A stretch of DNA of 64,000 bases from NCBI RefSeq assembly GCF_005670685.2, contig NZ_CP062008.1, positions 1,674,001 to 1,738,000 on the forward strand, written 5' to 3'. The first letter of the stretch is position 1; each line of letters opens with the position of its first letter. The DNA comes from Mycolicibacterium mucogenicum DSM 44124. Its GTDB lineage: Bacteria; Actinomycetota; Actinomycetes; Mycobacteriales; Mycobacteriaceae. Under the pieces are notes generated by a model that worked only from the letters and a program-made list of their open reading frames with translations, was not told the DNA's origin and ran no database searches. Below are positions 52,248-61,741 of this stretch, piece by piece. A program made the translations under genes and the position numbers.

Positions 52248-53908
52248 CTCAAGTCAGCTTCGTCGGCCCGAACGGCCCACTGGGCAAAACGCTCTCCGGC
52301 CTCACGTTGTTTCACGAAGTTGCGCACGACACGATCGATGTAGTCGCCGAGCTCGGTGGCCAGCACCTTGTGCTGACGCAGCTTGCGCCCGAATCCGCTG
52401 TCCAGGCCCAGGCTGCCGCCCAGGTGCACCTGGAAGCCCTCCTCGGGACCGTTGCCGTCGTCGATCATCTGGCCCTTGAAGCCGATGTCGGCGATCTGGA
52501 TACGGGCGCACGAGTTGGGGCAGCCGTTGAGGTTGATGGTGACCGGCACGTCGAGCTGCGAATTCAGGTCGGCGAGCCGCTGCTCGAGCTCCGGAACCAG
52601 CGACTGTGCCCGCACCCGGGTCTCGGCGAACGACAGCTTGCAGTACTCGATACCGGTGCAGGCCATCAGGTTCTTGCGCCAGTGCGACGGGCGGGTCTGC
52701 AGGCCCAGCGCATCCAGGCCGGCGATCAGTTCCTCGACCTTGTCGTCGGGCACGTCGAGGATGATCAGCTTCTGGTACGGGGTCAGGCGGATCCGGTCGG
52801 AGCCGGCGGCCTCGGCCAGGTCGGCGACCTTGGTCAGGATGGTGCCCGACGAGCGGCCGGCGATGGCCGCGACGCCGACGGCGTTCAGGCCGTTCTTCAG
52901 CTTCTGCACGCCGACGTGGTCGATGGTGTGCGGCACCTGCTCCGGCGCCGGGCCGTCGATGAGCTTGCGGCCGAGGTATTCGGTCTCGAGAACGTCGCGG
53001 AACTTCTCGACACCCCAGTCCTTGATCAAGAACTTCAGACGGGCCTTGGAACGCAGGCGGCGGTAGCCGTAGTCACGGAAGACCTTGGTGATGCCCTCCC
53101 AGACGTCGGGCACCTCGGCGAGCGGCACCCAGGCGCCCAGGCGCTGCGCCAGCATCGGGTTGGTGGACAGGCCGCCGCCGACCCAGACGTCCAGGCCGGG
53201 GCCGTGCTCGGGGTGGTTGACGCCGATGAAGGCGATGTCGTTGATCTCGTGCGCGACGTCCTGCAGACCCGAGATGGCGGTCTTGTACTTACGCGGCAGG
53301 TTGGAGAACTCCGGGTTGCCGACGTAGCGGCTGACGATCTCGTCGACGGCCCAGCTCGGGTCGAGCACCTCGTTGAGGGCCTCACCGGACAGCGGGCCAC
53401 CGAGCACGACGCGCGGGCAGTCGCCGCACGCCTCGGTCGTCTGCAGGCCGACGGACTCGAGGCGGCGCCAGATCTCCGGCACGTCCTCGACGCGGATCCA
53501 GTGGTACTGGATGTTCTCGCGGTCGGTGATGTCGGCGCTGTCGCGTGCGAACTCGACCGAGATCTCGCCGATGGTCCGCAGCGCCGCGCTGGTCAGGGCG
53601 CCGCCGTCGCAGCGCACCCGCATCATGAAGTAGGGGGCCTCGAGCATGTCGGCGTTGTCGTCGCCGGTGTAGGTGCCGTCGTAGCCCTGCTCGCGCTGGG
53701 TGTACAGACCCATCCAGCGGTACCGCCCGCGGAGATCGTCCTTGCTGATCGACTCGAAGCCCTGCTTGGAGTGGACGTCGATGATGCGCTGCCGCACGTT
53801 GAGGGCGTCGTCCTCCTGCTTGAACACCTCGTTGGGGTTCAGCGGTTCACGATTGCCCAGCGCCCACTGGCCTTCGTCGCGGGTCTTGGTGGGTTTTGCT
53901 GTTGTCAC
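52244..53908 (-). CDS. nirA: Ferredoxin-dependent sulfite reductase NirA
   Basis: NirA reduces sulfite to sulfide with ferredoxin, using siroheme and a [4Fe-4S] cluster. The 554-residue protein has the siroheme/cluster Cys residues in MACTGIEYCKL (about 410) and GCPNSCARIQ (about 455). Two ferredoxin-like half-domains (TTEACGDCPRVVLG near 155, NAVGVAAIAGRSSGTIL near 325) complete the fold. GTG 53908 gives the usual VTTAKPTKTRDEGQW start and follows AAGGAAA. The upstream RNA has a polycysteine leader (54034-54129). It is the first gene of nirA-cysH-chelatase. Confidence 0.96.
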   Translation of the reverse strand: MTTAKPTKTRDEGQWALGNREPLNPNEVFKQEDDALNVRQRIIDVHSKQGFESISKDDLRGRYRWMGLYTQREQGYDGTYTGDDNADMLEAPYFMMRVRCDGGALTSAALRTIGEISVEFARDSADITDRENIQYHWIRVEDVPEIWRRLESVGLQTTEACGDCPRVVLGGPLSGEALNEVLDPSWAVDEIVSRYVGNPEFSNLPRKYKTAISGLQDVAHEINDIAFIGVNHPEHGPGLDVWVGGGLSTNPMLAQRLGAWVPLAEVPDVWEGITKVFRDYGYRRLRSKARLKFLIKDWGVEKFRDVLETEYLGRKLIDGPAPEQVPHTIDHVGVQKLKNGLNAVGVAAIAGRSSGTILTKVADLAEAAGSDRIRLTPYQKLIILDVPDDKVEELIAGLDALGLQTRPSHWRKNLMACTGIEYCKLSFAETRVRAQSLVPELEQRLADLNSQLDVPVTINLNGCPNSCARIQIADIGFKGQMIDDGNGPEEGFQVHLGGSLGLDSGFGRKLRQHKVLATELGDYIDRVVRNFVKQREAGERFAQWAVRADEADLR

Positions 53909-54033
53909 TGGGTGGTTTCCTTCGCGCAAGAGCTGGCGTTGGATCACGCGTACACCGGGGGGGCTGTCCGGCACTGCCGATCCTGTGCCGGCTGAAAGAT
54001 TCTGGTGGTCAGAACTAGGGCATCAAGGCAGCA

Positions 54034-54129
54034 TCAAGGCAGACAGCAACAGCTGCATACGCGCTTGAAGTCGACATGCCGCCGCATTACCAATGCGGAA
54101 CCGAGGGCGCGGTTGAGGCTGGCGGACAC
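54034..54129 (-). CDS. Polycysteine leader peptide before nirA
   Basis: GTG 54129 opens a 31-codon ORF ending DFKRVCSCCCLP, four Cys in five codons, 125 nt before nirA. The -10-like CAGAAT 6 nt upstream makes it leaderless. An internal ATG would give the 17-residue form MRRHVDFKRVCSCCCLP. Downstream is a 7-bp hairpin (CCGGCAC/GTGCCGG, 53968-53991) and repeated CCTTGATG segments complementary to part of the nirA ribosome site AAGG. The match to the other two leaders supports cysteine-responsive control of sulfite and APS reduction. Confidence 0.82.
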   Translation of the reverse strand: MSASLNRALGSALVMRRHVDFKRVCSCCCLP

Positions 54130-54135
54130 CCGGCC

Positions 54136-54141
54136 ATTCTG
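54136..54141 (-). promoter_or_regulatory. -10-like element of the nirA leader
   Basis: CAGAAT on the minus strand is 6 nt before GTG 54129. It deviates from TANNNT at the first base. The same hexamer stands before the glutamine synthetase-like gene. Confidence 0.45.
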
Positions 54142-54252
54142 CCATGAACAGGACATTCGGCCTAACCGGGCCAGGTTCGAAATCATCGCGAGCAAAATGG
54201 TGCCCCGGCCACGCACATTGCCCCCTGATCGCGCGATGGGACACTGGTTGCC

Positions 54253-55395
54253 ATGACCGACGCCCACATCAGCGCTACCGGGCCGTTCGGCATCTACATC
54301 CACGTGCCGTTCTGTGCCACCCGCTGCGGCTACTGCGACTTCAACACCTACACCGCCAGTGAGCTGGGCGGAGCCAGTCCCGAGGGCTGGCTGACGGCGC
54401 TGCGCACCGAGCTCGCGATGGCCGGTGCCCAGGTGGAGTTGCCGGTCGACACGGTGTTCGTCGGCGGCGGTACGCCGTCGCTGCTGGGTGGTTCGGGGCT
54501 GCGGGCCGTGCTCGACGCGGTACGGGACAATTTTCGGCTCAGCCCCGGCGCCGAGGTGACCACCGAGTCCAATCCGGAGTCGACGTCGCCCGAGTTCTTC
54601 GCCGCGTTGCTGGATGCCGGCTACACGCGGGTTTCCCTGGGCATGCAGTCGACGGCGCCGCACGTGCTGGCGGCACTCGACCGCACCCACTCGGCAGGCC
54701 GCGCCCCGGCGGCGGCGCGGGAGGCGCTGGCGGCCGGGTTCGCGCACGTCAACCTCGACCTCATCTACGGGACGCCGGGGGAGTCCGACGACGATCTGCG
54801 CCGGTCCGCGGATGCGGCCATCGAAGCCGGTGTCGACCACGTCTCGGCGTACGCGCTGATCGTCGAGGACGGCACCGCGCTGGCCCGCAAGGTCCGGCGC
54901 GGCGAGATCCCGGCACCCGACGACGACGTGCTCGCGACCCGCTACGAGCTGCTGGACACACACCTGAGCCGGGCCGGACTGGACTGGTACGAAGTGTCGA
55001 ACTGGAGCCGTCCGGGCGGTGAGTGCCGGCACAACCTCGGCTACTGGGACGGCGGCCAGTGGTGGGGCGCCGGGCCGGGTGCGCACGGTTTCGTCGGGGC
55101 CCGGCGTTGGTGGAATGTCAAGCACCCCAACGCTTATGCCGAGGCGCTGGCCGCGGGCAGGTTGCCGGTCGCGGACTTCGAGGAGTTGGACGACGCCACC
55201 CGGCACGTCGAGGACGTCATGTTGCGGTTGCGGCTGCGCAGTGGTTTGCCGGTCGCCGTGCTCACCGCGGCCGAACGGGACCGCGCCGAGGGTGCGGTGG
55301 CCGACGGTCTCGTGGCGGTCACCGACGAACGTCTGGTGCTGACCGAGTCCGGCCGGCTGCTGGCCGACGCCGTGGTGCGCACCGTCCTGGACTGA
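54253..55395 (+). CDS. hemW: HemW-like radical SAM protein (coproporphyrinogen oxidase-like)
   Basis: The 380-residue radical SAM protein has the 4Fe-4S motif CATRCGYCDF at 23-32 (CxxxCxxC), VFVGGGTPSLLGG near 78 and the GTPGESDDDL segment near 174. The C-terminal HemN-like domain is present. It was often annotated as HemN, but lacking the HemN-specific N-terminal extension it belongs with HemW, a heme chaperone or related enzyme. ATG 54253 gives the normal lead-in IYIHVPFCATRCGYC. It is divergent from the nirA leader and corresponds to Rv2388c. Confidence 0.85.
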   Translation: MTDAHISATGPFGIYIHVPFCATRCGYCDFNTYTASELGGASPEGWLTALRTELAMAGAQVELPVDTVFVGGGTPSLLGGSGLRAVLDAVRDNFRLSPGAEVTTESNPESTSPEFFAALLDAGYTRVSLGMQSTAPHVLAALDRTHSAGRAPAAAREALAAGFAHVNLDLIYGTPGESDDDLRRSADAAIEAGVDHVSAYALIVEDGTALARKVRRGEIPAPDDDVLATRYELLDTHLSRAGLDWYEVSNWSRPGGECRHNLGYWDGGQWWGAGPGAHGFVGARRWWNVKHPNAYAEALAAGRLPVADFEELDDATRHVEDVMLRLRLRSGLPVAVLTAAERDRAEGAVADGLVAVTDERLVLTESGRLLADAVVRTVLD

Positions 55396-55446
55396 ATCAC
55401 CGGGCTGAACCCAGCGGGCGGGTCCTCGCATCCCACAACCAGTCGC

Positions 55447-55465
55447 TATGGTTAGGCAAACCTTA
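55447..55465 (+). promoter_or_regulatory. IdeR-type iron box upstream of the ABC transporter pair
   Basis: The 19-mer TATGGTTAGGCAAACCTTA matches the IdeR consensus (TTAGGTTAGGCTAACCTAA) at about 15 of 19 positions. It overlaps a possible -10 (TATGGT), so iron-loaded IdeR would repress the two ABC genes. Confidence 0.75.
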
Positions 55466-55490
55466 GTCTACGGGTGGAGTGGGTATTCCG

Positions 55491-57293
55491 ATGACCGACG
55501 CAGAACCGTCGCCGCGTGCGCAGCTCAAAGCGGCGAAGCTCGCGGCAGCGCAGGACCGCGCGGCGCTCAAGGAGCTGCTGGCGCCGGTACGCGGCCGCAC
55601 CGCGCTGGCCCAGTTGCTGCAGCTGATCGCGGCAGCAGCGACCGTGGTGCCGTTCATCGGCATCGTCGAGCTGGGCCGGTATCTGCTGGCCGGCGGTTCG
55701 ATCGAGGCAGCCCGGGTGTGGACGATCGTCGCGGTCTTCATCGGCGGCGGCCTCGGCCTGCGCACCCTGGCCGGCGGCCTGGCGCTGACGCTCACCCACC
55801 ACGCCGACGTCCAGCTACAGGGCGAGCTGCGCCGCCGGTTGGTGACCACGCTCGGACGGCTGCCGCTGGGCTGGTTCGGCGCGACGTCCTCCGGCGAGGT
55901 GCGCAAGGCCGTCCAGCATGATGTCGGCGAACTGCACCACCTGGTGGCGCACGCCGCGGTCGAGAAGACCGGCGCGCTGGCCACGCCGGCGTTCGGCCTG
56001 GCGTACTGCTGGTACCTGGACTGGCGGCTGGGGCTGCTGGCCATCGGCACGATTCCGATCTACCTCGTCGTCTACAGCGTCCTGATGCGCGGCGCAATGG
56101 CTCGCATGGCGCAGATGAACGAGGGCATCGCTCAGATCAGCGCGACCATCGTCGAGTTCATCGCCGGGGTCTCGGTCGTCAAGACGTTCGGGGAAACCGG
56201 CAAGGCGCACAAGCGATTTGCCGACGCCGCCGACGAATTCAACGACGGCTTCGCCGGATTCGTCGGACCCATGGTGCGGCTGCGTGCGGTGTCGTCGGTG
56301 TTCGTCGAGGCGCCGGTGGTGCTGCTGGTCAACCTCGCCGGCGGGCTGTGGTTCATCCGCAGCGGCTGGGTGACGCCCGTCGAGGTGCTGGGGTCGACGC
56401 TCGTCGCCGTCACCATCCCCACCGCGGTGCTGGCCGTCGGGTACTCCGCCGCCGCGAGCCGCCAGGCGGTCGCCGCTGCCGGCCGGCTGACGGCGTTGTT
56501 GTCCGCCCCCGCATTGCCGGTCGCCGAGAACCCGCAAGTGCCGCAGGGTAATTCGGTCAGCTTCTCGGGCGTCGAATTCTCGTACGACGGCACCAACACT
56601 GTCTTGCACAACATCTCACTGGAACTGCCCGCCGGCAGCATCACCGCGTTGGTCGGCCCATCCGGCAGCGGCAAGTCGACGCTCGCGACGCTCGTGCCGC
56701 GCTTTCACGACGTCACCGCCGGCGAGGTGCGCATCGGTGACGTGGATGTCCGCCAGATCGACCCCGCGGTGCTGTACCGGCACGTCGGTTTCGTCCTGCA
56801 GGACGTGCAGCTGCTGGGCATGAGTGTGGCCGACAACATCCGCCTGGGCCGTGCCGATGCCGACGACGATGCGGTGCACGCCGCCGCGCGCGCCGCACAC
56901 ATCCACGACCGGATCCTGGCCCTGCCCAAGGGGTATGACTCGGTGGTCGGGGAGGACGCGCACTTCTCCGGCGGCGAGGCGCAGCGCATCAGCATCGCCC
57001 GCGCGCTGCTCGCCGACACCCCGATCCTCGTGCTCGACGAGGCCACGGCATTCGCCGACCCCGACTCCGAGGCACAGATTCAGGCCGCGCTGTCGACCCT
57101 GATCGAGGGCCGCACCGTGCTGGTGATCGCCCACCGGTTGGGGTCGATTGTCGGCGCCGACAACATCGTCGTCCTGCGGGACGGGCGCATCGCCGAACAG
57201 GGCCGGTACGACGAATTGCTCTCCCGGGAAGGTGTTTTCGCGCGCATGTGGCAGACCTACACGGCCACCGGTGAATTGGAGGCGGCGCGATGA
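55491..57293 (+). CDS. ABC half-transporter, YbtP/IrtA-like (siderophore)
   Basis: The 600-residue protein has an N-terminal six-helix type IV membrane domain (about 30-320) and an ATPase domain. Walker A is GPSGSGKST (about 391), the signature FSGGEAQRISIARALL is near 495 and Walker B is ILVLDEATAFADP. It lacks the N-terminal flavin/siderophore-interacting domain of IrtA. ATG 55491 follows GGAG by 11 nt, and GTG 55479 is the alternative. The next half-transporter overlaps by 4 nt, so they form a heterodimer. The IdeR box and downstream mbtI point to uptake of an iron-siderophore. Confidence 0.85.
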   Translation: MTDAEPSPRAQLKAAKLAAAQDRAALKELLAPVRGRTALAQLLQLIAAAATVVPFIGIVELGRYLLAGGSIEAARVWTIVAVFIGGGLGLRTLAGGLALTLTHHADVQLQGELRRRLVTTLGRLPLGWFGATSSGEVRKAVQHDVGELHHLVAHAAVEKTGALATPAFGLAYCWYLDWRLGLLAIGTIPIYLVVYSVLMRGAMARMAQMNEGIAQISATIVEFIAGVSVVKTFGETGKAHKRFADAADEFNDGFAGFVGPMVRLRAVSSVFVEAPVVLLVNLAGGLWFIRSGWVTPVEVLGSTLVAVTIPTAVLAVGYSAAASRQAVAAAGRLTALLSAPALPVAENPQVPQGNSVSFSGVEFSYDGTNTVLHNISLELPAGSITALVGPSGSGKSTLATLVPRFHDVTAGEVRIGDVDVRQIDPAVLYRHVGFVLQDVQLLGMSVADNIRLGRADADDDAVHAAARAAHIHDRILALPKGYDSVVGEDAHFSGGEAQRISIARALLADTPILVLDEATAFADPDSEAQIQAALSTLIEGRTVLVIAHRLGSIVGADNIVVLRDGRIAEQGRYDELLSREGVFARMWQTYTATGELEAAR

Positions 57294-59050
57294 CGATGAT
57301 CAACGGGTTCCTGCGAATCCTCGGCCCGGAGCGCGGGCGGATGTACAGCTTCCTGGCCTGGGCCGTCGGTTACGGCCTGCTGCACGGTCTTTCGATGACG
57401 CTGCTGGTGCCGATCTCGCTGGCGTTGTTCGATGGTGACTTCGGTGCGGCGGGCCGCTGGCTCGTCGTCCTGGCGGCGGTGGTCCTGCTCAGCGCCGTCA
57501 CGCACTACGTGCAGGCGGCGCGGTCGATGCGGATGGCCCTGACCACCATGCGGCTGCTGCACCACCGGCTCGGCGACCACATGGTTACCCTGCCGCTGGG
57601 CTGGTTCACCCGCGAGCGGGTCGGTCAGGTATCCCAGATCGCCGTCAAGGGCACGACTTTCGTCGGCACGAGCAGCGCGCACCTGGTGACGCCGCTGGTG
57701 GTCAACACCACCAGCGCGCTGACCGTCGTGGTCGGGCTGTTCGTCTTCGACTGGCGGATCGGCGTCGCCGCCCTGGCGGGTGGGGTGGTCCTGATCCTGG
57801 CCACCCGGGCCTCCGCCGCGTTGATCGCGTCGGCCGAGGCGCGCACGCATGCCGCCGAGATCGAGGTGAACTCGCGGGTCATCGAATTCGCGCGTTGCCA
57901 GCCGGTGCTGCGCGCGTTCGGCCGGACCGGGGCCGAATTCGATCCGCTGACCGGCGCGCTGGCCGAGCAGGAGCAGGTCGGCAAGCGGGCGTTGTGGGCC
58001 TCGGTGGCGGGCATGATGCTGAGCGGCGTCGGCGTGCAGGCGGTGCTGGGCGGACTCATCACGGTGGGCGTCTGGCTGGCCGTCGGTGGCGAGATCAACC
58101 CGGTGACGCTGGTGGCCATCCTCGGTCTGGCAGCGCGGTTCACCTCGCCGCTGTCGGAACTGGCCGAGTATGGCTCCGCGATGCGGATGGCCGGCGCGGA
58201 ACTGGATCGGATCACGTCGGTGCTCGACACTTCGGCGCTCCCGGAACCGGCTGCACCGCAATCGGTTTCGACGCCCGGGCAGGTTGAACTGGACGGCGTC
58301 GCCTTCAGTTATCCGGGGCGTCGCGTGCTCGAGGACGTCAGCTTCGTCGCGGCGCCGGGCACCATGACGGCGCTGGTCGGCCCCTCGGGCTCGGGCAAGA
58401 CCACCATCACCCGCCTGCTGGCGCGCTTCTACGACGTCGACGCCGGCGTGGTCCGCGTCGGTGGCGTCGATGTCCGGGACCAGAGCACCGCGGAGCTGAT
58501 GGCCCAGCTGTCCCTGGTGTTCCAGGACGTGTACCTGTTCGACGAAACCCTGTGGGAGAACGTGCGGATCGGTGCGCCGGCCGCGTCCGATGACGACATC
58601 CGGAAAGCCGCCCGCACCGCCGGCCTGCAGTCCGTCGTGGACCGGCTGCCTGCCGGTTGGCAGACGCGGGTCGGTGAGGGCGGTTCGGCGCTGTCCGGCG
58701 GTGAACGCCAGCGCGTCTCGATCGCGCGCGCATTGCTGAAAAACGCTCCGGTGGTGCTGTTCGACGAGGCCACCAGCGCACTGGACCCCGAGAACGAACG
58801 CCACGTCGCGGCGTCCATCCGCGAACTGGCGGACCGCAGCACCGTCATCGTGATCGCGCACAAGCTGTCGACGGTCACCGCCGCCGACAACATCGTCGTG
58901 CTGTCCGACCGTGGCACGGTGGACGACAGCGGCACCCATGACCAGCTGATGGCGCGCGGTGGCCGCTACGCCGACTTCTGGGCGCAGCGGACGTCGGTCA
59001 GTGGGTGGACCGTCGCGACGCGGGAGGCGAAAGCCGGCGCTGGGTCCTGA
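57290..59050 (+). CDS. ABC half-transporter, YbtQ/IrtB-like (siderophore)
   Basis: The 586-residue second half-transporter has the same layout: a membrane domain to about 320 (TLPLGWFTRERVGQVSQIA coupling region near 100) and an ATPase with Walker A GPSGSGKTT (about 363), signature LSGGERQRVSIARALL near 467 and Walker B VVLFDEATSALDP. Both ATPase sites look complete. ATG 57290 overlaps the partner stop. The pair resembles YbtPQ and IrtAB, importers despite the exporter fold. The stop is followed by the IdeR box of mbtI. Confidence 0.85.
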   Translation: MTMINGFLRILGPERGRMYSFLAWAVGYGLLHGLSMTLLVPISLALFDGDFGAAGRWLVVLAAVVLLSAVTHYVQAARSMRMALTTMRLLHHRLGDHMVTLPLGWFTRERVGQVSQIAVKGTTFVGTSSAHLVTPLVVNTTSALTVVVGLFVFDWRIGVAALAGGVVLILATRASAALIASAEARTHAAEIEVNSRVIEFARCQPVLRAFGRTGAEFDPLTGALAEQEQVGKRALWASVAGMMLSGVGVQAVLGGLITVGVWLAVGGEINPVTLVAILGLAARFTSPLSELAEYGSAMRMAGAELDRITSVLDTSALPEPAAPQSVSTPGQVELDGVAFSYPGRRVLEDVSFVAAPGTMTALVGPSGSGKTTITRLLARFYDVDAGVVRVGGVDVRDQSTAELMAQLSLVFQDVYLFDETLWENVRIGAPAASDDDIRKAARTAGLQSVVDRLPAGWQTRVGEGGSALSGGERQRVSIARALLKNAPVVLFDEATSALDPENERHVAASIRELADRSTVIVIAHKLSTVTAADNIVVLSDRGTVDDSGTHDQLMARGGRYADFWAQRTSVSGWTVATREAKAGAGS

Positions 59051-59078
59051 ATCACAGGGGCGGGCAGTGTTTTTTGGG

Positions 59079-60446
<1,368 letters not shown>

Positions 60447-60447
60447 G

Positions 60448-60936
60448 TCAGAAGTCGAGGCCGGGCGGGACTTCGGCGGGTGGTTCGCCACCGGCTTCGC
60501 TGAACGCGTGCAGCGCGCGGACCATCCCCATGCGCTCACGCGGCGCCATGGCCTCGACGATCCGGGCGATCTCGGCACGGCGGCGTGCGCTCACGGTGTC
60601 CACGATGGCGCGTCCCCGGCGGGTCAGTTCCACGGCGATTTCGCGGCGGGAAGCCGGGTTCTGGTGGCGTTCGATCAGACCGGCGGTGACCAGGCGCTCG
60701 CTCATCCGGCCGATGGTCGAGGGCTGTACGTCGAGTTGAGCGGCGAGGGTCGTCAGATTGGTTGCGCCGTGTGCCGCCAGGATCGCCAGAACCCGAAGCT
60801 GGGGGACCGTCAACGTGTCGTCGACGACGGCGACCGCGCGGGCCGTGATGTCCAGGAGCAGGCGCGATGCCGTCACGAGAGCGTCGGTGATCGCGTCGAC
60901 CGACGGCTCGGCGACGGTTCTCGGTTGGACGGACAC
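60448..60936 (-). CDS. MarR-family transcriptional regulator
   Basis: The 162-residue winged-helix repressor has LRVLAILAAHGATNLTTLAAQL and the recognition helix/wing GRMSERLVTAGLIERHQNPASRREIAVELTRRG (about 75-107). Helical dimerisation segments flank them. GGAGGA precedes GTG 60936. It is divergent from the secreted peptidase-like gene, with an operator-like dyad between them. Its effector is unknown. The location beside mbtI may be coincidental, since no IdeR box precedes it. Confidence 0.88.
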   Translation of the reverse strand: MSVQPRTVAEPSVDAITDALVTASRLLLDITARAVAVVDDTLTVPQLRVLAILAAHGATNLTTLAAQLDVQPSTIGRMSERLVTAGLIERHQNPASRREIAVELTRRGRAIVDTVSARRRAEIARIVEAMAPRERMGMVRALHAFSEAGGEPPAEVPPGLDF

Positions 60937-60954
60937 CGCGGTTCCTCCTCGTTG

Positions 60955-60982
60955 ATTAGAGGTAATTTACCAGCTCGCTAAT
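60955..60982. promoter_or_regulatory. Operator-like dyad between the MarR gene and the divergent gene
   Basis: GGTAATTTACC (60961-60971) is a perfect palindrome around one T, flanked by TTAG and CTAA. AT-rich dyads of this size 20-30 nt from a divergent MarR gene are typical autoregulatory operators. Confidence 0.5.
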
Positions 60983-61027
60983 TTTGAAGCCGTTACCAAA
61001 CGGTGACCTGCGGGGTATGGTGCACCG

Positions 61028-61741
61028 GTGGACAAGCCCGGGTTAGCTACTGCGACGCGCGCACGGCGCCGCTGGTCGGTGGCTCTGGCGGCGCTCGTCA
61101 TGCCGGCCGCGGCGTTCGTCACCGCGGGCACCGCGACGCAGGCGGTCACGACCGCCAGTGACGTGGATGTCTGCTGCGCGCAGGTCGTCCTGGCCGAGCG
61201 GGCCGCTTCGCATCCGGGGTCGCTGATCGTCGCCGAGGCCGCCGAGAGTTCTCGCGCCATGGTGCGCACCATCGCTTTGCCGGTGGGCGTCGCCGCCGAG
61301 CGCGGCCTGCAGGTCGACACCATTCTCGCCGAACGGGCCGTCAGTGCCACGTTCCCGGAGATCCACACCATGACCGGCGTCCGCCCGGACTCGCTGCGCT
61401 GGCATCCCGAAGGCCTGGCGCTGGACGTGATGGTGCCTGACTACGGGTCGTCGGCCGGCAAGGCGCTCGGGGACCGCATCCTGCGGTACGTGCTGGCCAA
61501 CGCCGGGCGGTTCGACCTGAACCATGTGATCTGGCGGCAGGCGATCTACTTCCCGGACGGCACCGCGCACCGGATGCCGGACTACGGCGGCCCCGACGCC
61601 AATCACTACACGCACGTACACATCTCGACCAACGGCGGCGGCTACCCGACGGGCAACGAGTCCTACGTCTTGTCCGCCTCCGGGCCGACGTTGGTCAAGG
61701 GTTCATCGGCGCCGACCGTGACGTTCGTCAGCGCGCACTGA
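61028..61741 (+). CDS. Secreted LAS-type (M15-like) peptidase homolog
   Basis: The 237-residue protein has a basic N-terminus (RARRR) and a signal-like hydrophobic stretch (about 16-36, VALAALVMPAAAFVTAGTA). The C-terminal domain has zinc-peptidase residues of the LAS group: RWHPEGLALDVMVPD (His-x5-Asp, about 130) and HYTHVHIS (His-x-His-type, about 197). Such domains cleave peptidoglycan peptides. GTG 61028 follows TATGGT by 6 nt, so it is leaderless. It may be controlled by the divergent MarR. Its 3' end overlaps the convergent acyltransferase by 79 bp. Confidence 0.72.
   Translation: MDKPGLATATRARRRWSVALAALVMPAAAFVTAGTATQAVTTASDVDVCCAQVVLAERAASHPGSLIVAEAAESSRAMVRTIALPVGVAAERGLQVDTILAERAVSATFPEIHTMTGVRPDSLRWHPEGLALDVMVPDYGSSAGKALGDRILRYVLANAGRFDLNHVIWRQAIYFPDGTAHRMPDYGGPDANHYTHVHISTNGGGYPTGNESYVLSASGPTLVKGSSAPTVTFVSAH

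Noticed and set aside
52307..53995. 562-codon open frame opposite nirA
   Set aside because: It is low-complexity Val/Asp/Gly-rich antisense of nirA with no domain. nirA itself is unmistakable.
54130..55431. Minus-strand frame opposite hemW that ends in the polycysteine tract
   Set aside because: Only the last 32 codons, from GTG 54129, are kept. The rest is antisense of hemW and starts without a promoter or ribosome site.
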